Assembly: GCF_000219625.1 (NCBI RefSeq)
Contig: NC_018209.1
Span: 992,001-1,056,000, forward strand
Reading direction: 5' to 3'
Source: Zymoseptoria tritici IPO323
Lineage: Eukaryota > Ascomycota > Dothideomycetes > Mycosphaerellales > Mycosphaerellaceae
Length of the DNA stretch: 64,000 nt
The notes beneath the pieces were generated by a model. The model had not been told where the DNA came from and searched no databases. It saw only the letters and a list, made by a program, of their open reading frames with translations. The translations under genes were made by a program, and so were the position numbers. Positions 19,460-28,883 of the stretch are shown piece by piece; position 1 is the first letter of the stretch; each line of letters starts with the position of its first letter.

Positions 19460-20719
19460 CTATGCCGGCGAAGCACCGACTCTCCAACCGACGTTCACCA
19501 ATGTCTCGCACACTTTCTGCGTCGAATTCTCCACCAGATCCTGATCAAGCTCGACTTCGCCTTTGGGGTACAGTACAATCACTGTGCTGCCACCATATAA
19601 AAATGCACCCAAACACTGTCCCCTCTTGACCTCAGTTTCGGGTCGTATGCCGGAGTTGTATCGGATGCTCCCGACAAGCATGGCTCCAACAGCAATGACC
19701 GCGACCGGGGAGCCCGTTGTGGTCCGCTTCAGTACCATGACAGATCGCCGATTCTCGCAAAAGACATCTAGCGTGCCCTCCTCGGTGATAGCCTGGGGAT
19801 TGACGGTGTAGTACGTTCCCGGAATCTCCGCGATACTTTCGACTTTGCCGGAAACTGGTGAATGCCATCGATGGTAGTCTTGAGGAGCAAGGCGGGCGAT
19901 GTTGATGGATCCACCGTCGAAGGTTTTGGCTAGCTCATCTGAACCGAGCAGCTTGCTGAGCGTGAAGCCAAAGCCTTTGATCCAGTATTTCGTTGCTAGG
20001 TCGATGGTCGGGAAGACTGTCAAACGACAATCGGCTGGGCTGGAAACCACGCGATCATTGTCGGGTTCTGCGATTGGGCGAGCGCTCTCTTTGATTTCGC
20101 GAGCAAAGAACTCGTTGAAAGTCTTGTACTTTGTCGGGTCGGGTTCCTGCCGCTATGTGAGCTTACGGCACAGTGAAATGCATAAAAAGCATCACACCTT
20201 CAGCTCCGAGAGTCCTCCCTGCAGATGGAAGCTGTCTATGAATGGCTGGATATGTTCCTTGCTTTCAGGTGCGTCGTATTGCTTTCCCATCTTCACACTC
20301 TGGTCGCGGAGCATCGTCTGGGTCCGCTTCCAATGCAATGCTTTTTCCTGCTCGGAACCGTAGTACAACAAGTGCATGCCGAGCTGAATCCGGTCAGAAC
20401 CAACATCGACTCAAGCTTGTGTTCGAAATCATACCCGGACGTATATGCTCATCTCTTCAAAAGACTTCTTCCCAGTGCCTCGCTCTAGCACATAGTTGCC
20501 CAGATGCCATGCATTCTCGAACTCTTCGATGGAGCCGTACGGGAAGAGCGATCGCATCCATGTGTGCGATTGGTGATCGCTCGACGGTGCATGCAATTGG
20601 GTCGCTGAATCGGCATGGCGAGTGGGTGCTGCATTATCGGTGACTTGGTTGAGAGCTTGCTCTGCTGCGTCTAGGTGTTTCGTCTCAAGCTTCTTGCCGG
20701 CTGGTGTCATTGACGACAT
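19460..20719 (-). CDS. Phosphatidylserine decarboxylase family protein
   Basis: Three exons (20435-20719, 20198-20383, 19460-20146), both introns 51 nt, 385 residues. Family features: NEFFAREIKESARPI near residue 165, the catalytic-region block DYHRWHSPVSGKVES, AVGAMLVGSIRYN, and the self-cleavage site YGGST at about 341-345. Cleavage before that serine would give a pyruvoyl alpha chain of about 42 residues. PSDs decarboxylate phosphatidylserine to phosphatidylethanolamine. Unlike mitochondrial Psd1 there is no presequence or inner-membrane helix at the N-terminus, and unlike Psd2 there is no C2 domain, so this is the short soluble class of filamentous fungi. Some members of this class use other substrates (PsiD is a tryptophan decarboxylase), so the substrate is uncertain. 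Trp replaces the more usual Phe in the HRWHSP block. Confidence 0.85.
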
Positions 20720-21046
20720 GACGAGAATAGCGAATTGCCAGGCGAGGTCGTTTAGGTCAAAATGATATCTTTGCGAGAGATGTCGGTCCTCGAATCCGAA
20801 GTTGCATCATCAGACGCCCACTCCACGCAAGCTCCTGCCGTTCGATCGACCGTGTATCCGGATAGAGTTCGACCAAGCCCTCGATCGACGAAGCTTCTTT
20901 CCCGGAAACTCACACCAGCCCCGGCGGGCAGGAGATAGGGTTGCCACTCCTCCAAGTTCGCCTTTATGGATGATAACAAGGGTGCGCGTCCAAAACACAC
21001 GAAAGAGTTGTGATGCGGAACCGAGGAGTCGAGCAATGGCGACCGC
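20720..21046. other. Intergenic, upstream of PSD-family gene
   Basis: About 327 bp between the 145-residue unknown and the PSD-family gene, both on the minus strand. It holds the PSD-family promoter; no other feature is seen. Confidence 0.45.
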
Positions 21047-21484
21047 TCACTTTGCAGAATCCTGCTTGGCCTTCTTCTTTTCCTTTCGCCCCTTCAGCAA
21101 TTTGCTGATACCGAACTCGATTCTGGGTCTGTTGGCGAGCTCTTCGACCGTGGTGTGCCCATAGAAGCCAACGAGATTGGATTCTTGCTGAACGTACTTC
21201 TTCGACTCCGCCCATGCGTTCAGTGCTGCGAGGTGCTCGGCCTCAGAGGCAAAACCACGGTATGGACGAACATTCAAGATCTGGTCGGTCAACGTTCGAG
21301 CTGGAGACTGCGCGCGTGGCGTGAGTTCGCCGCTGAAGTCCATATCTCGTTGAGACGCCGATTCGGATGGTGCTATGCTCTCGGCTAGCAGGCGTCTTTG
21401 TGCCGTGTCTGTGGAGCATCTGGGCGCCGCATCCATGTGAGAGGCTGCCATTGCAGGCTGTCGAGATCGGTGAGTCTCAAACAT
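21047..21484 (-). CDS. Small uncharacterised protein
   Basis: Intronless ORF of 145 residues with an ATG at 21484. The first 60 residues look disordered (Ser/Ala/Arg). The second half looks folded: PYRGFASEAEHLAALNAWAE, then LVGFYGHTTVEELANRP, ending in a lysine-rich tail (LLKGRKEKKKAKQ). I do not recognise a named family, though the codon use and folded-looking C-terminal block argue for a real gene. Nothing in the context suggests its function. Confidence 0.55.
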   Translation of the reverse strand: MFETHRSRQPAMAASHMDAAPRCSTDTAQRRLLAESIAPSESASQRDMDFSGELTPRAQSPARTLTDQILNVRPYRGFASEAEHLAALNAWAESKKYVQQESNLVGFYGHTTVEELANRPRIEFGISKLLKGRKEKKKAKQDSAK

Positions 21485-21853
21485 GATCGTGGAGAGTATT
21501 GCAAAGGAGACAGAGGGGTGGAGGTCTAAGCTCTACCTTAGGCTATATATGTCGAGATCCTCGCACGCGGCCGAGTCCCAAGGCACTGGGCAGCGCATGC
21601 ATGACTTGGCCACCAATGATCAAATCAGCGTGACATATGGCGGCATGTGCGAACCCAAACAAGTCGAACTCCGCATGGTCCAGATCGGAGCTGTGTGGAG
21701 GTGGGGTCCGATAGTGCATCCTCTAGGGAGATCTCTCAACTTGGCGTCGCGTTACCCCAGGCGCGAGTCTATGTTAAGTAAAATGTTTCTTTGTTCTAAG
21801 GTATACACCAACATCTAGCTTCATGGCTTTCGCCGTTCACACTGCCGGGTCCA
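21485..21853. other. Intergenic region
   Basis: About 370 bp between the 145-residue unknown (its promoter side) and the broken cysteine-rich gene. No convincing gene or structured element is visible. Confidence 0.4.
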
Positions 21854-22460
21854 CTAATGATGACAGGCGTTGTAACCTACCTGACCATCATAGTGACAAT
21901 TCATGTCCGCACAGCAAGAATCCGCTAGATCAGGGTTACATTTTTCTAAGGTGAACGATATGAATTAGCATTCGAAGGCTTCGAGATCGAAAATCAACAA
22001 GAAGCACTTACGACCCGCCGCAGGACAAAAGTAGTGCTTGTGATCAAGATCGATGCCGCACATTTGATAAAGAGGGCACCATCCGTCCGTCTTGCCTTCG
22101 TTATCTCCGCATAGATCTGCGCGAAATTGTGCAGTCACAGCATTTGAAAAGGTGGTATAGCACACGGAACATACAGTGACATACGTTATCCCATCTGCCG
22201 TATGCCTATTCTCGGACGCAGTGCATTGGTGGACAGCATGTGTCTCCTTCGACACCACAATGCGCTGTCGGAGGAGGCCTTAGCAAAGGAAACCCTCCAC
22301 GGAGAGCTACAGGTGTTGTCTGTTGGAGGGAGATGCGAGTGCAACATACCTCCACTTTTGGGGCATTCCGCTGGCAGTGGCGGCGGGTCGTCGGCACGTA
22401 CGACGCTGATAGCGACGACTATAGCAAAGAGAGGTCGGATGAGAGACTTGATCTCATACC
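21854..22460 (-). pseudogene. Broken multi-exon gene for a secreted cysteine-rich protein
   Basis: Four minus-strand coding blocks can be linked: 22350-22460, 22175-22264, 22012-22116 and 21854-21945. The intervening introns (85, 58, 66 nt) have standard GTATGT/GTAAGT donors and AG acceptors, and every junction keeps phase. The first block encodes a strong signal-peptide core (LIRPLFAIVVAISVVRADD). The later blocks encode about 15 cysteines in recurring CC and C-x2/3-C spacing (GVEGDTCCPPMHC; TDGWCPLYQMCG; LADSCCADMNC), as in knottin-like secreted proteins and fungal effectors. Two defects are visible: an in-frame TAG at 22206-22208 inside the second block, and no in-frame ATG before the signal segment; an ATG at 22457 is one base out of frame. 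I read it as a recently decayed gene; an undetected upstream exon or stop-codon recoding are alternatives. Effector or antimicrobial function is only a guess. Confidence 0.5.
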
Positions 22461-22463
22461 CTC

Positions 22464-22816
22464 GGTAGGGAGAGTGAAAGGGTCACTCCAAGAAGAGCCG
22501 CTCAAAGACGTACGTGCTTTGAGAGTGCTTTGAGACTGATTCGATAGTCGATGGAGAATCGTTGTGGAAAAGCGTTGAGATGTTAAGATGGGAGTAAACA
22601 CCTTTCGAACTTTGCCATAGGTATATTAACGGCCTGGTTACGAGGGAGAGATGGCCATCCCGGCATAGACATTGAGCCTTCCAGGTTGAACATGTATGAG
22701 GGTCTGGGGAAACAGCCCAGCGATACGAGAAGTACGAGAAGTACGAGGTCGATCCCTGGAAATGAGATGACCCATCGATACATTAAATATCCACAACGTT
22801 CCTGTCCAACTCGGTT
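22464..22816. other. Divergent intergenic region with a small tandem repeat
   Basis: Between the broken cysteine-rich gene (minus) and CYC2-like gene (plus). A 9-bp unit TACGAGAAG is repeated about 2.7 times at 22724-22747, shortly upstream of the CYC2-like ATG. No other feature is evident. Confidence 0.5.
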
Positions 22817-24019
22817 ATGTCGATTCGCCTACGGCCAGCAGCTGGCCTCACTCGAAGCTTTCTGCAGTCCGGGCGTGCTGGAGTACGACGCACTTCTTTC
22901 TCACAATGCGCGATACGATACCGCGAAGAGCCGGCTGAGAGAGCAGAGAAGACGACAACGACACCAGAGTCTACACAAGAGCCATCGCCGAAAGATGATG
23001 GGAAGCCAAAAAAGAAGAGTGGAAGATCAGTTCCAGCATTTGCGGTCACAGCTATCGGTCTACCCATCGGCTGGTATCTGAACGACTGGTACAATAGCGA
23101 TGGAGGCGCAAGAGTATCAGAACCTGGAGAATTCGTCGAGTACACGCTCATCGGAAAGGAGAATGTCTCCTCGACCTGCGCCATCTTCCGCTTGAGACCC
23201 GCGTCCAACGTAGTGATTGATCTGGACGATCCATCAACGGAAAGAGCTATTACCAGTGTTGAATTCAAGCAACCACAACTACAAATTGCGAGATCATACA
23301 CATTATTGCCACAAGCGCCAGGACAGCCTATGGATGAGCTACGGTTCTTGATCCGGAAAGAGCAGAAGGGCGAGGTGTCCAACTTTCTCCATCGACTGCC
23401 TCCTGGATCGAACATTGAGATTCGGGGGCTGAGGACTGAATACCAAATGCCGGCGGACATCACAACTGCTCTGTTCTTGGTCGGTGGCACAGGAATTGCA
23501 CCAGCGCTGCAGGCTGCAGATCATCTACGTGGAGAAGCAGACATGCATATTCTGTGGGCGAGCCGGCGGAAAGAGGACTGCGTCGGCGGCTCCAACGATA
23601 GTGAGCCTGCCAAGCGAGTTTCGAGCTGGTGGCAGAGCGTTGCATCAACTGATACCAAGGCAAATGCTGTGGATCTGCCTAACGCGGAGAAAGGTGCGCT
23701 AGTCTCACTGCTGGAGAGCTTGAAGTCACAAGCAGCTGCTACCGAAGAGCCGTCGCATCGGCTAGTCGTTGACTACTTCGTCGACGAAGAAGGCAGTGCG
23801 GTCAAGCCAGAAGACGTGAAGAGACTCCTGACCTCGTTGTCTCGAGCAGATTCTTCGGCAGAAGGAGGGAGAAAGCTCCTCCTCGTCTCTGGTCCGCCAG
23901 GATTCATCACCTACTGGGCCGGTTCCAAGCAGTGGGTCAACGGCAGAGAAGTGCCTGGTCCGTTGAGAGGAGTTCTTTCAACCCTGGACCTGGGAGGATG
24001 GGAAGTAGTCAAACTGTGA
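22817..24019 (+). CDS. CYC2: Cyc2-like mitochondrial FAD/NAD-binding oxidoreductase
   Basis: Single exon, 400 residues. The first about 40 residues are Arg/Ser/Ala-rich (LRPAAGLTRSFLQSGRAGVR), a mitochondrial presequence, followed by a Lys-rich linker and one membrane helix at about 72-88 (VPAFAVTAIGLPIGWYL). The rest is a ferredoxin-reductase-type module: FAD-binding RSYTLLPQ at about 158, flavin-domain end NFLHRLPPGSNIEIRG, and a nucleotide-binding LFLVGGTGIAPALQAA at about 218. This matches yeast Cyc2, an inner-membrane flavoprotein that helps haem attachment to cytochrome c, and not ordinary cytochrome b5 reductase, which lacks the membrane linker. The segment at 255-330 is a variable insert. 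Start is the first ATG and precedes the presequence directly. Confidence 0.8.
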   Translation: MSIRLRPAAGLTRSFLQSGRAGVRRTSFSQCAIRYREEPAERAEKTTTTPESTQEPSPKDDGKPKKKSGRSVPAFAVTAIGLPIGWYLNDWYNSDGGARVSEPGEFVEYTLIGKENVSSTCAIFRLRPASNVVIDLDDPSTERAITSVEFKQPQLQIARSYTLLPQAPGQPMDELRFLIRKEQKGEVSNFLHRLPPGSNIEIRGLRTEYQMPADITTALFLVGGTGIAPALQAADHLRGEADMHILWASRRKEDCVGGSNDSEPAKRVSSWWQSVASTDTKANAVDLPNAEKGALVSLLESLKSQAAATEEPSHRLVVDYFVDEEGSAVKPEDVKRLLTSLSRADSSAEGGRKLLLVSGPPGFITYWAGSKQWVNGREVPGPLRGVLSTLDLGGWEVVKL

Positions 24020-24346
24020 GGCAAGCTTTGGAAGATTCTGCAAGCTCCAGGGAGCTATGCAGAACTGCCGAACCTCGCTTATCTGTAAGTACCTGTTACC
24101 TTACTTCGCAATTCCTACCTTACTTTCATGACCGGTCTCGGGCCGTATCAATCTGCCACATTTAGCCCGAAGTTGAGCTTTGCCCTGCCGACATCTCTTT
24201 GAAACTTTGACTTCATCCGCCATTACAAACATCGTGCGGCATATTTCCGCTTTCACGCAGGGGTTGTGACCGCATTCTGCATTGTCTAGTCTCTATCACT
24301 TCATCGCCGACCTCTTCCCCAGCAGTCCCTAGTTCTTGACGACGGA
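24020..24346. other. Intergenic, promoter of MFS transporter gene
   Basis: About 327 bp between two plus-strand genes. It holds the 3' UTR of CYC2-like and the promoter of the transporter. No discrete element recognised. Confidence 0.4.
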
Positions 24347-26097
24347 ATGGCTCGACTTGAAGATGACGAAAAGAGCATTCCGACGGCTCGTAACACGCCG
24401 GCCGAGTCAATTCAAGACGACTCTGCCGGCCTGGCCACGATCGAGCTGATCAATACCAACAACGGACGGCCGGAATGCTTCAAATCGACCACCCAAGAGA
24501 TACTGTTCGTATTGTCCGCCACCATGGCCATCGCGATGTCGGCCTTCTTGACTGGCGCGGTCACGGTCACATCAGCATCGATAGGGAGGAGGTAAGTCGA
24601 TGCCAACAGAGAAGCGGCGGTCGATGCTCGACGCATATTGATCCCTTTTGCTTTCACAGTCTCGACATGACAACAGCTCAAATCACATGGATCACATCAG
24701 CCTTGTCCTTGAGCAGCGGCGCCTTCTTGCTGCCGTTCGGTCGAGTGGCTGATCTCTTCGGTCGCAAATCGTTGTTTGTCGGCTCACTCTTCCTCTTTTC
24801 AATCTTCTGCCTTGCCGCCGGGTTCTCACACGACGCCATGACAATGGACGTCCTGAACGGAGTCATCGGTCTGTTCACCGCATCGGCCGTCCCTCCAGCC
24901 GTTGGCATCCTCGGCGTCGCCTATTCGAAACCCTCGAAACGCAAGAACGCCGCGTTTGCTTGTTTCTCAGCCGGCAACCCGCTCGGCTTCGCATTTGGAA
25001 CGATATTCGGCGGCGTCGCAACTCAAATCGTTGGCTGGCGTGGTGCCTTCTATCTAGTGGCTCTCGTGTTCCTCATCTTTACAGTCGTGGCGTTCTTCTG
25101 CGTACCCGCCGACTTCACAGCCAAGGAGCCCTTAACTTTCGAGACGCTCAAGAAATTCGACTTTTTGGGAACAGTCCTGACGATTGCCGGCATCGGCATG
25201 TTCTCTGCCGCCTTGACGATGGGATCCACGGATGGCTGGACTGCACCCTATGTGCTATCACTCCTCCTCATCGGGCTGGCTTTGATCGTCACCTTCATAT
25301 TCTGGGAAATGTGGTTTGAGTACCCACTCATGCCGATGGGAATCTGGAAAGACCGGAACTTCTCCCTCGTTCTGGCGATTCTGGTATTGGGATTCTCGGC
25401 ATTTACCATGTCCAGCTTCTTCCTCTCTCTCTACTTCCAAGATGTCTGGCACCTGTCCGCGCTCATGGTAGCCGTCTACCTTTTACCCATGGCCACCAAT
25501 GGCGTCCTGGTGAACATCTTCGCCGGCTGGGCGCTCCACCGCATCTCGAACAAGATCCTGATGTGTGCAGCGACCCTCTCCTTCGTGCTGGCGTTCCTGC
25601 TCTTCGCACTAGCCACCGATGGCCAAGAATACTGGAAATTCTACTTCCCAGGTCTGCTACTTGTCGTCGTTGGAGCAGACATGGAGTTCAACGTGACAAA
25701 TATGTATGTCATGTCTTCCATGCCGCCGGAACAGCAGAGCACCGCAGGAGGCATCTTTCAGACTGTGACGAAGCTTTGTATGACCATCGGCCTCGCACTA
25801 GCCACGGCTGTGTTCAACTCGGTCCAGAAGAGGCCGGCGTTGTCTGGCTACTGGGAGGAAGAGAGGCAGCCTTACGCGGCAGTGTACTGGTCGTCCTTTG
25901 CTTTTGCGATGGTGAGTCTGCTTCTCGTACCGTTGCTCACGATTGGAACGCAGGGAGGGAAGGAGAGGTGCAAAGATGGGGTCGTGGACGATGGAGACGT
26001 GGGCGGACAGACCGCGGTCGATGTGACAGAGGTTCAGACACATCCCAAGCAGGATGTAGTCGATGGTACACGGCCATGTACCGAGCTGAAAGTCTGA
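24347..26097 (+). CDS. MFS transporter, DHA2 (14-TMS) drug:H+ antiporter family
   Basis: Two exons: 24347-24591 and 24660-26097, intron 68 nt, 560 residues. Exon 1 ends in the first membrane helix (VLSATMAIAMSAFLTGAVTV), and splicing restores the family sequence IGRSLDMTTAQITWI. Motif A appears as GRVADLFGRKSLFVG at about residue 127, and 13-14 hydrophobic helices follow to about residue 515, as in Atr1/Azr1-type aminotriazole-resistance transporters. The C-terminal tail is hydrophilic. It probably exports toxic small molecules across the plasma membrane; the substrate is unknown. No biosynthetic genes lie next to it, so nothing links it to a secondary-metabolite cluster. Convergent with AIM32-like gene, only about 135 bp away. 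Confidence 0.88.
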
Positions 26098-26232
26098 TGA
26101 GGTGAGGCAGCCACAGGCGTTCCGACAGTCCTGTATAGGCTTGTTCGAAAGCGTACAGGTAACCTAGCCAAGCCTCAAGTATGGGCGATGCTAACTCAGA
26201 AAGACCAATCCGGAACTACCTTCCCAAACAGC

Positions 26233-27373
26233 TCACAACCTCAACACATTCCCGTCCTGATCAACCCCACCCCTGAAATTCTCCTTGATCACTCTACCGC
26301 CCAAAATCGTTTCTGAAACGATCCCCTCCACATGCTCCGGACCCACCCTTCCATACCAGATTCCCTTGCCCGCAAGCGGATTCCTCGTGAATGATGGCGG
26401 GATGTAGACGATCACATTTCCCGCAAACTTATGGCCTCCGATATGCGATATCGAGGCTATCCTAGCTGCTGGAGGGTCTTCAGGAGCATTCGATCGTTCA
26501 GGACCAGGAGTGCCGTCGAGGACTGAGACATTCTGTGAACGGAGTTTCTCCTCGAATTCCGCCCTTAGGATAGGAGCCATTTTCCCGCATCGCTGGTCTC
26601 GGCCGCCGTGGCCGCAGATCAGGACAAGGATGTCGTCGACGGGTCGGACGCCTAGGAAGGAATTTTGCAGTTCGGATTGACGGAGAAGATGGACTTTTTG
26701 TTCGAGGCTGAGTTTTTCGTAGGAAGGGTGAAGTTTGAGGGGCAAGAGGTAGGCGCGGATGAAATCTTCGACTCCCTTTGGATCGGTGGGTATTATTGGG
26801 ATGTACTTGAAGGAGGGTAGGAGGTAGGCTGATGCTGAGGATGGTGGTGTTGGTGATGTTGACTGCGGTGGTGGCGATCGTTCACTCGGTGGAAAAGAAG
26901 AGTTTGTAATCATTATATTGTGGTATGGCTACGCAACCTCTATCAGCTATTGCAAACCAACAGACTAGCTTCATCTGAACACCTACATCAACGAACTTCC
27001 CGCCTCTTGTGAGATTCTTCTTCAACTCCCTGACCAGAACCGCATCCTCTTCATCTTCGATTTTACTCGTCCAATCATCTTTATCCGTGCAAATCAACAG
27101 TTGCTGCGCGTAAGTCGCCATGCTCCCGTTCAGGTTCACCTCTCGATCGATGTCGAGACCCTGTGGCGACTCTCGACATTGACATGTTGGTGCTGGACAG
27201 GATTCGATAACAGGGAAGGGTGGCGGCTGAAAGGGGATTGCTATCTTGGAGGCGAAGCGTTTGTTGAGATGTAATGAAGCTGGTCGAAAGACTTGAGCGG
27301 CTTGTCTGCCGCCATGCTTGAAGATGAACATGGTCGAGAAATGTTGTTGAGATGAAAGAAGTGTTGCGATCAT
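26233..27373 (-). CDS. AIM32: Aim32-like mitochondrial thioredoxin-like [2Fe-2S] protein
   Basis: Two exons: 26987-27373 and 26233-26928, intron 58 nt, 360 residues. The junction gives FVDPYHNIMITNSSFP, the conserved core of the family. Putative cluster ligands are two Cys in LICGHGGRDQRCG and two His in SHIGGHKFAG, the bis-Cys/bis-His set known for yeast Aim32. A second Cys group, CPAPTCQC, lies near residue 60. The N-terminus (SLHLNKRFASK) looks like a mitochondrial presequence. Aim32 has been linked to redox quality control of the mitochondrial import and intermembrane-space machinery. Two in-frame ATGs are possible (27373 and 27331); the first is used here. It shares a 273-bp divergent promoter with the enoyl-CoA isomerase gene. 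Confidence 0.87.
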
Positions 27374-27646
27374 GGAGACGTAGAAGAATGTCGTCGTCTA
27401 ACAGTGACTAAGCGTCGTATTGCTCGTAATCGACGACAAACTCCGCTTAAAGCCGATGTTTTCCTGCCTCGGCCGGATCACTCACCACAATGCCACTTCA
27501 GCTCTCGAGTCTCCTCATTCGAGTCGGCTTAGTCGCGGCAATGGATGGACATCTAGAATGCTTCTCAGCTCCTGTACCGCTTTTTCCTTGACCACAACAG
27601 TAAGTCAAACAGCTGTCATTCCTCTACATCTCTACCATTGCCCGCC

Positions 27647-28545
27647 ATGAACGCCAAACCCGCATCCCTCCCCGAAATCACCTGCGAGTTCCGCGGCCGC
27701 GTCGCGATCCTCACCATCAACCGCACCAAGAAACTCGGAGCTCTCTCCCAGGACCTCTACTTCAACATTGCCCAATGGCTCCGTCACATCGACGGTAGAG
27801 AGGACATCTACATCACCGTCCTGGCCGGCACAGGACGTTTCTTCTCCGCGTAAGCTTCACAACTCACACCACCTCTCCATCATATGCCCTCAAGCTGACC
27901 CTCTTCCTCAATACCAGCGGCGCCGACGTCTCCGTAGCCGGCCAAAACAAAGGCGCCAAAGAAGACCTCTTCCGCACGAACCTCCAAAACTTCGCCGCCT
28001 ACAACCTGAACATCACCCACGCCTTCTACTCGCACTCCAAAATCCTCGTTACCGCCCTCAATGGTCCCGTCGTAGGTCTCTCCGCCGCGATAATCGGACA
28101 CTCGGATTTCATCTACGCCGCTCCGCACGCCTACCTCCTGTGCCCCTTCACCTCGCTCGGTCTCGTATCCGAAGGCCTCGCTTCGAGAGCCCTAGCAGGT
28201 CGATTGGGACCAGCTCGCGGTGCTGAAGCACTGTTGATGTCGAAGAGGATCACATGTGAGGAATTGGTGCAGTGTGGGTTTGTGAACAAGGTGTTTCAGA
28301 CGAAGCCGGAAGAGTCGAAGAAGTTTTTGGACCTGGTGTTGGAGGAGGTGGATAATCGGTTGGGAGAGCATTTGGTGCCGAACAGCTTGATCAAAATTAA
28401 GCAGCAGATGAGAGGGCCGGAGAGGGACTTGTATGATGCGCAGGGTGTGAAGGAGGTGTTTGGAGGATTGGATGTGTTCATGAGGGGTATTCCGCAGGAG
28501 GAGTTTCGGAAGGTGGCTTCGGGAGAGAAGCGCCATAAGCTGTGA
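27647..28545 (+). CDS. ECI1: Peroxisomal delta3,delta2-enoyl-CoA isomerase
   Basis: Two exons: 27647-27849 and 27918-28545, intron 68 nt, 276 residues. Splicing joins TGRFFSA to GADVSVAG, building the crotonase oxyanion-hole motif FSAGADV. The second oxyanion segment is ALNGPVVGLSAAI, and the catalytic-glutamate region reads LGLVSEGLASRALAGRLG, typical of Eci1/Dci1 rather than enoyl-CoA hydratase. The C-terminus is KRHKL; HKL resembles the HRL peroxisomal signal of yeast Eci1, so peroxisomal import is likely. The enzyme shifts double bonds during beta-oxidation of unsaturated fatty acids. The frame opens at a TTG at 27638, but the ATG at 27647 is the true start. Confidence 0.88.
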
Positions 28546-28883
28546 GGAGGAGAGGGAACAACAGCATGGAGTGAACGAATCAATGACACGCTGGAAAGAG
28601 ACGACTGTGAAGACAACGAAGATTGAATGCCAAAGCTTAATGCATACAATTCGTACCGCTGCCTTTTGAATGCAGTATAGACAACCGTCAAGTAAGTACA
28701 ATGTGCCGTGAGGCTGTAACACTTTCGGCTCGTCCAGTTTGTCCGAGTCGTCCCAACTCCTTGAGCGCCCACGCTAATATGCACACCCATCCATGTTCTC
28801 ATCGATACAGCCATCATCGGCATTACAATCATGACCATATCCTCATAACCATGCCTCGCCAGCTCAATTGCACTGCCTGTGTG
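28546..28883. other. Convergent intergenic region
   Basis: About 338 bp between the 3' ends of the ECI1-like and TAD3-like genes. Overlapping small ORFs are present in several frames but none has recognisable content. Confidence 0.45.

Noticed and set aside
22583..22783. Minus-strand 66-codon frame with a hydrophobic stretch (SFPGIDLVLLVLLVSLG)
   Set aside because: It resembles a signal or membrane segment but overlaps the promoter of CYC2 and the tandem repeat, and cannot be joined in phase to the cysteine-rich blocks with standard splice sites.
15468..26097. A secondary-metabolite cluster around the MFS transporter and PSD-family enzyme
   Set aside because: No polyketide synthase, NRPS, terpene synthase, P450, methyltransferase or pathway regulator is present; neighbours are housekeeping genes.
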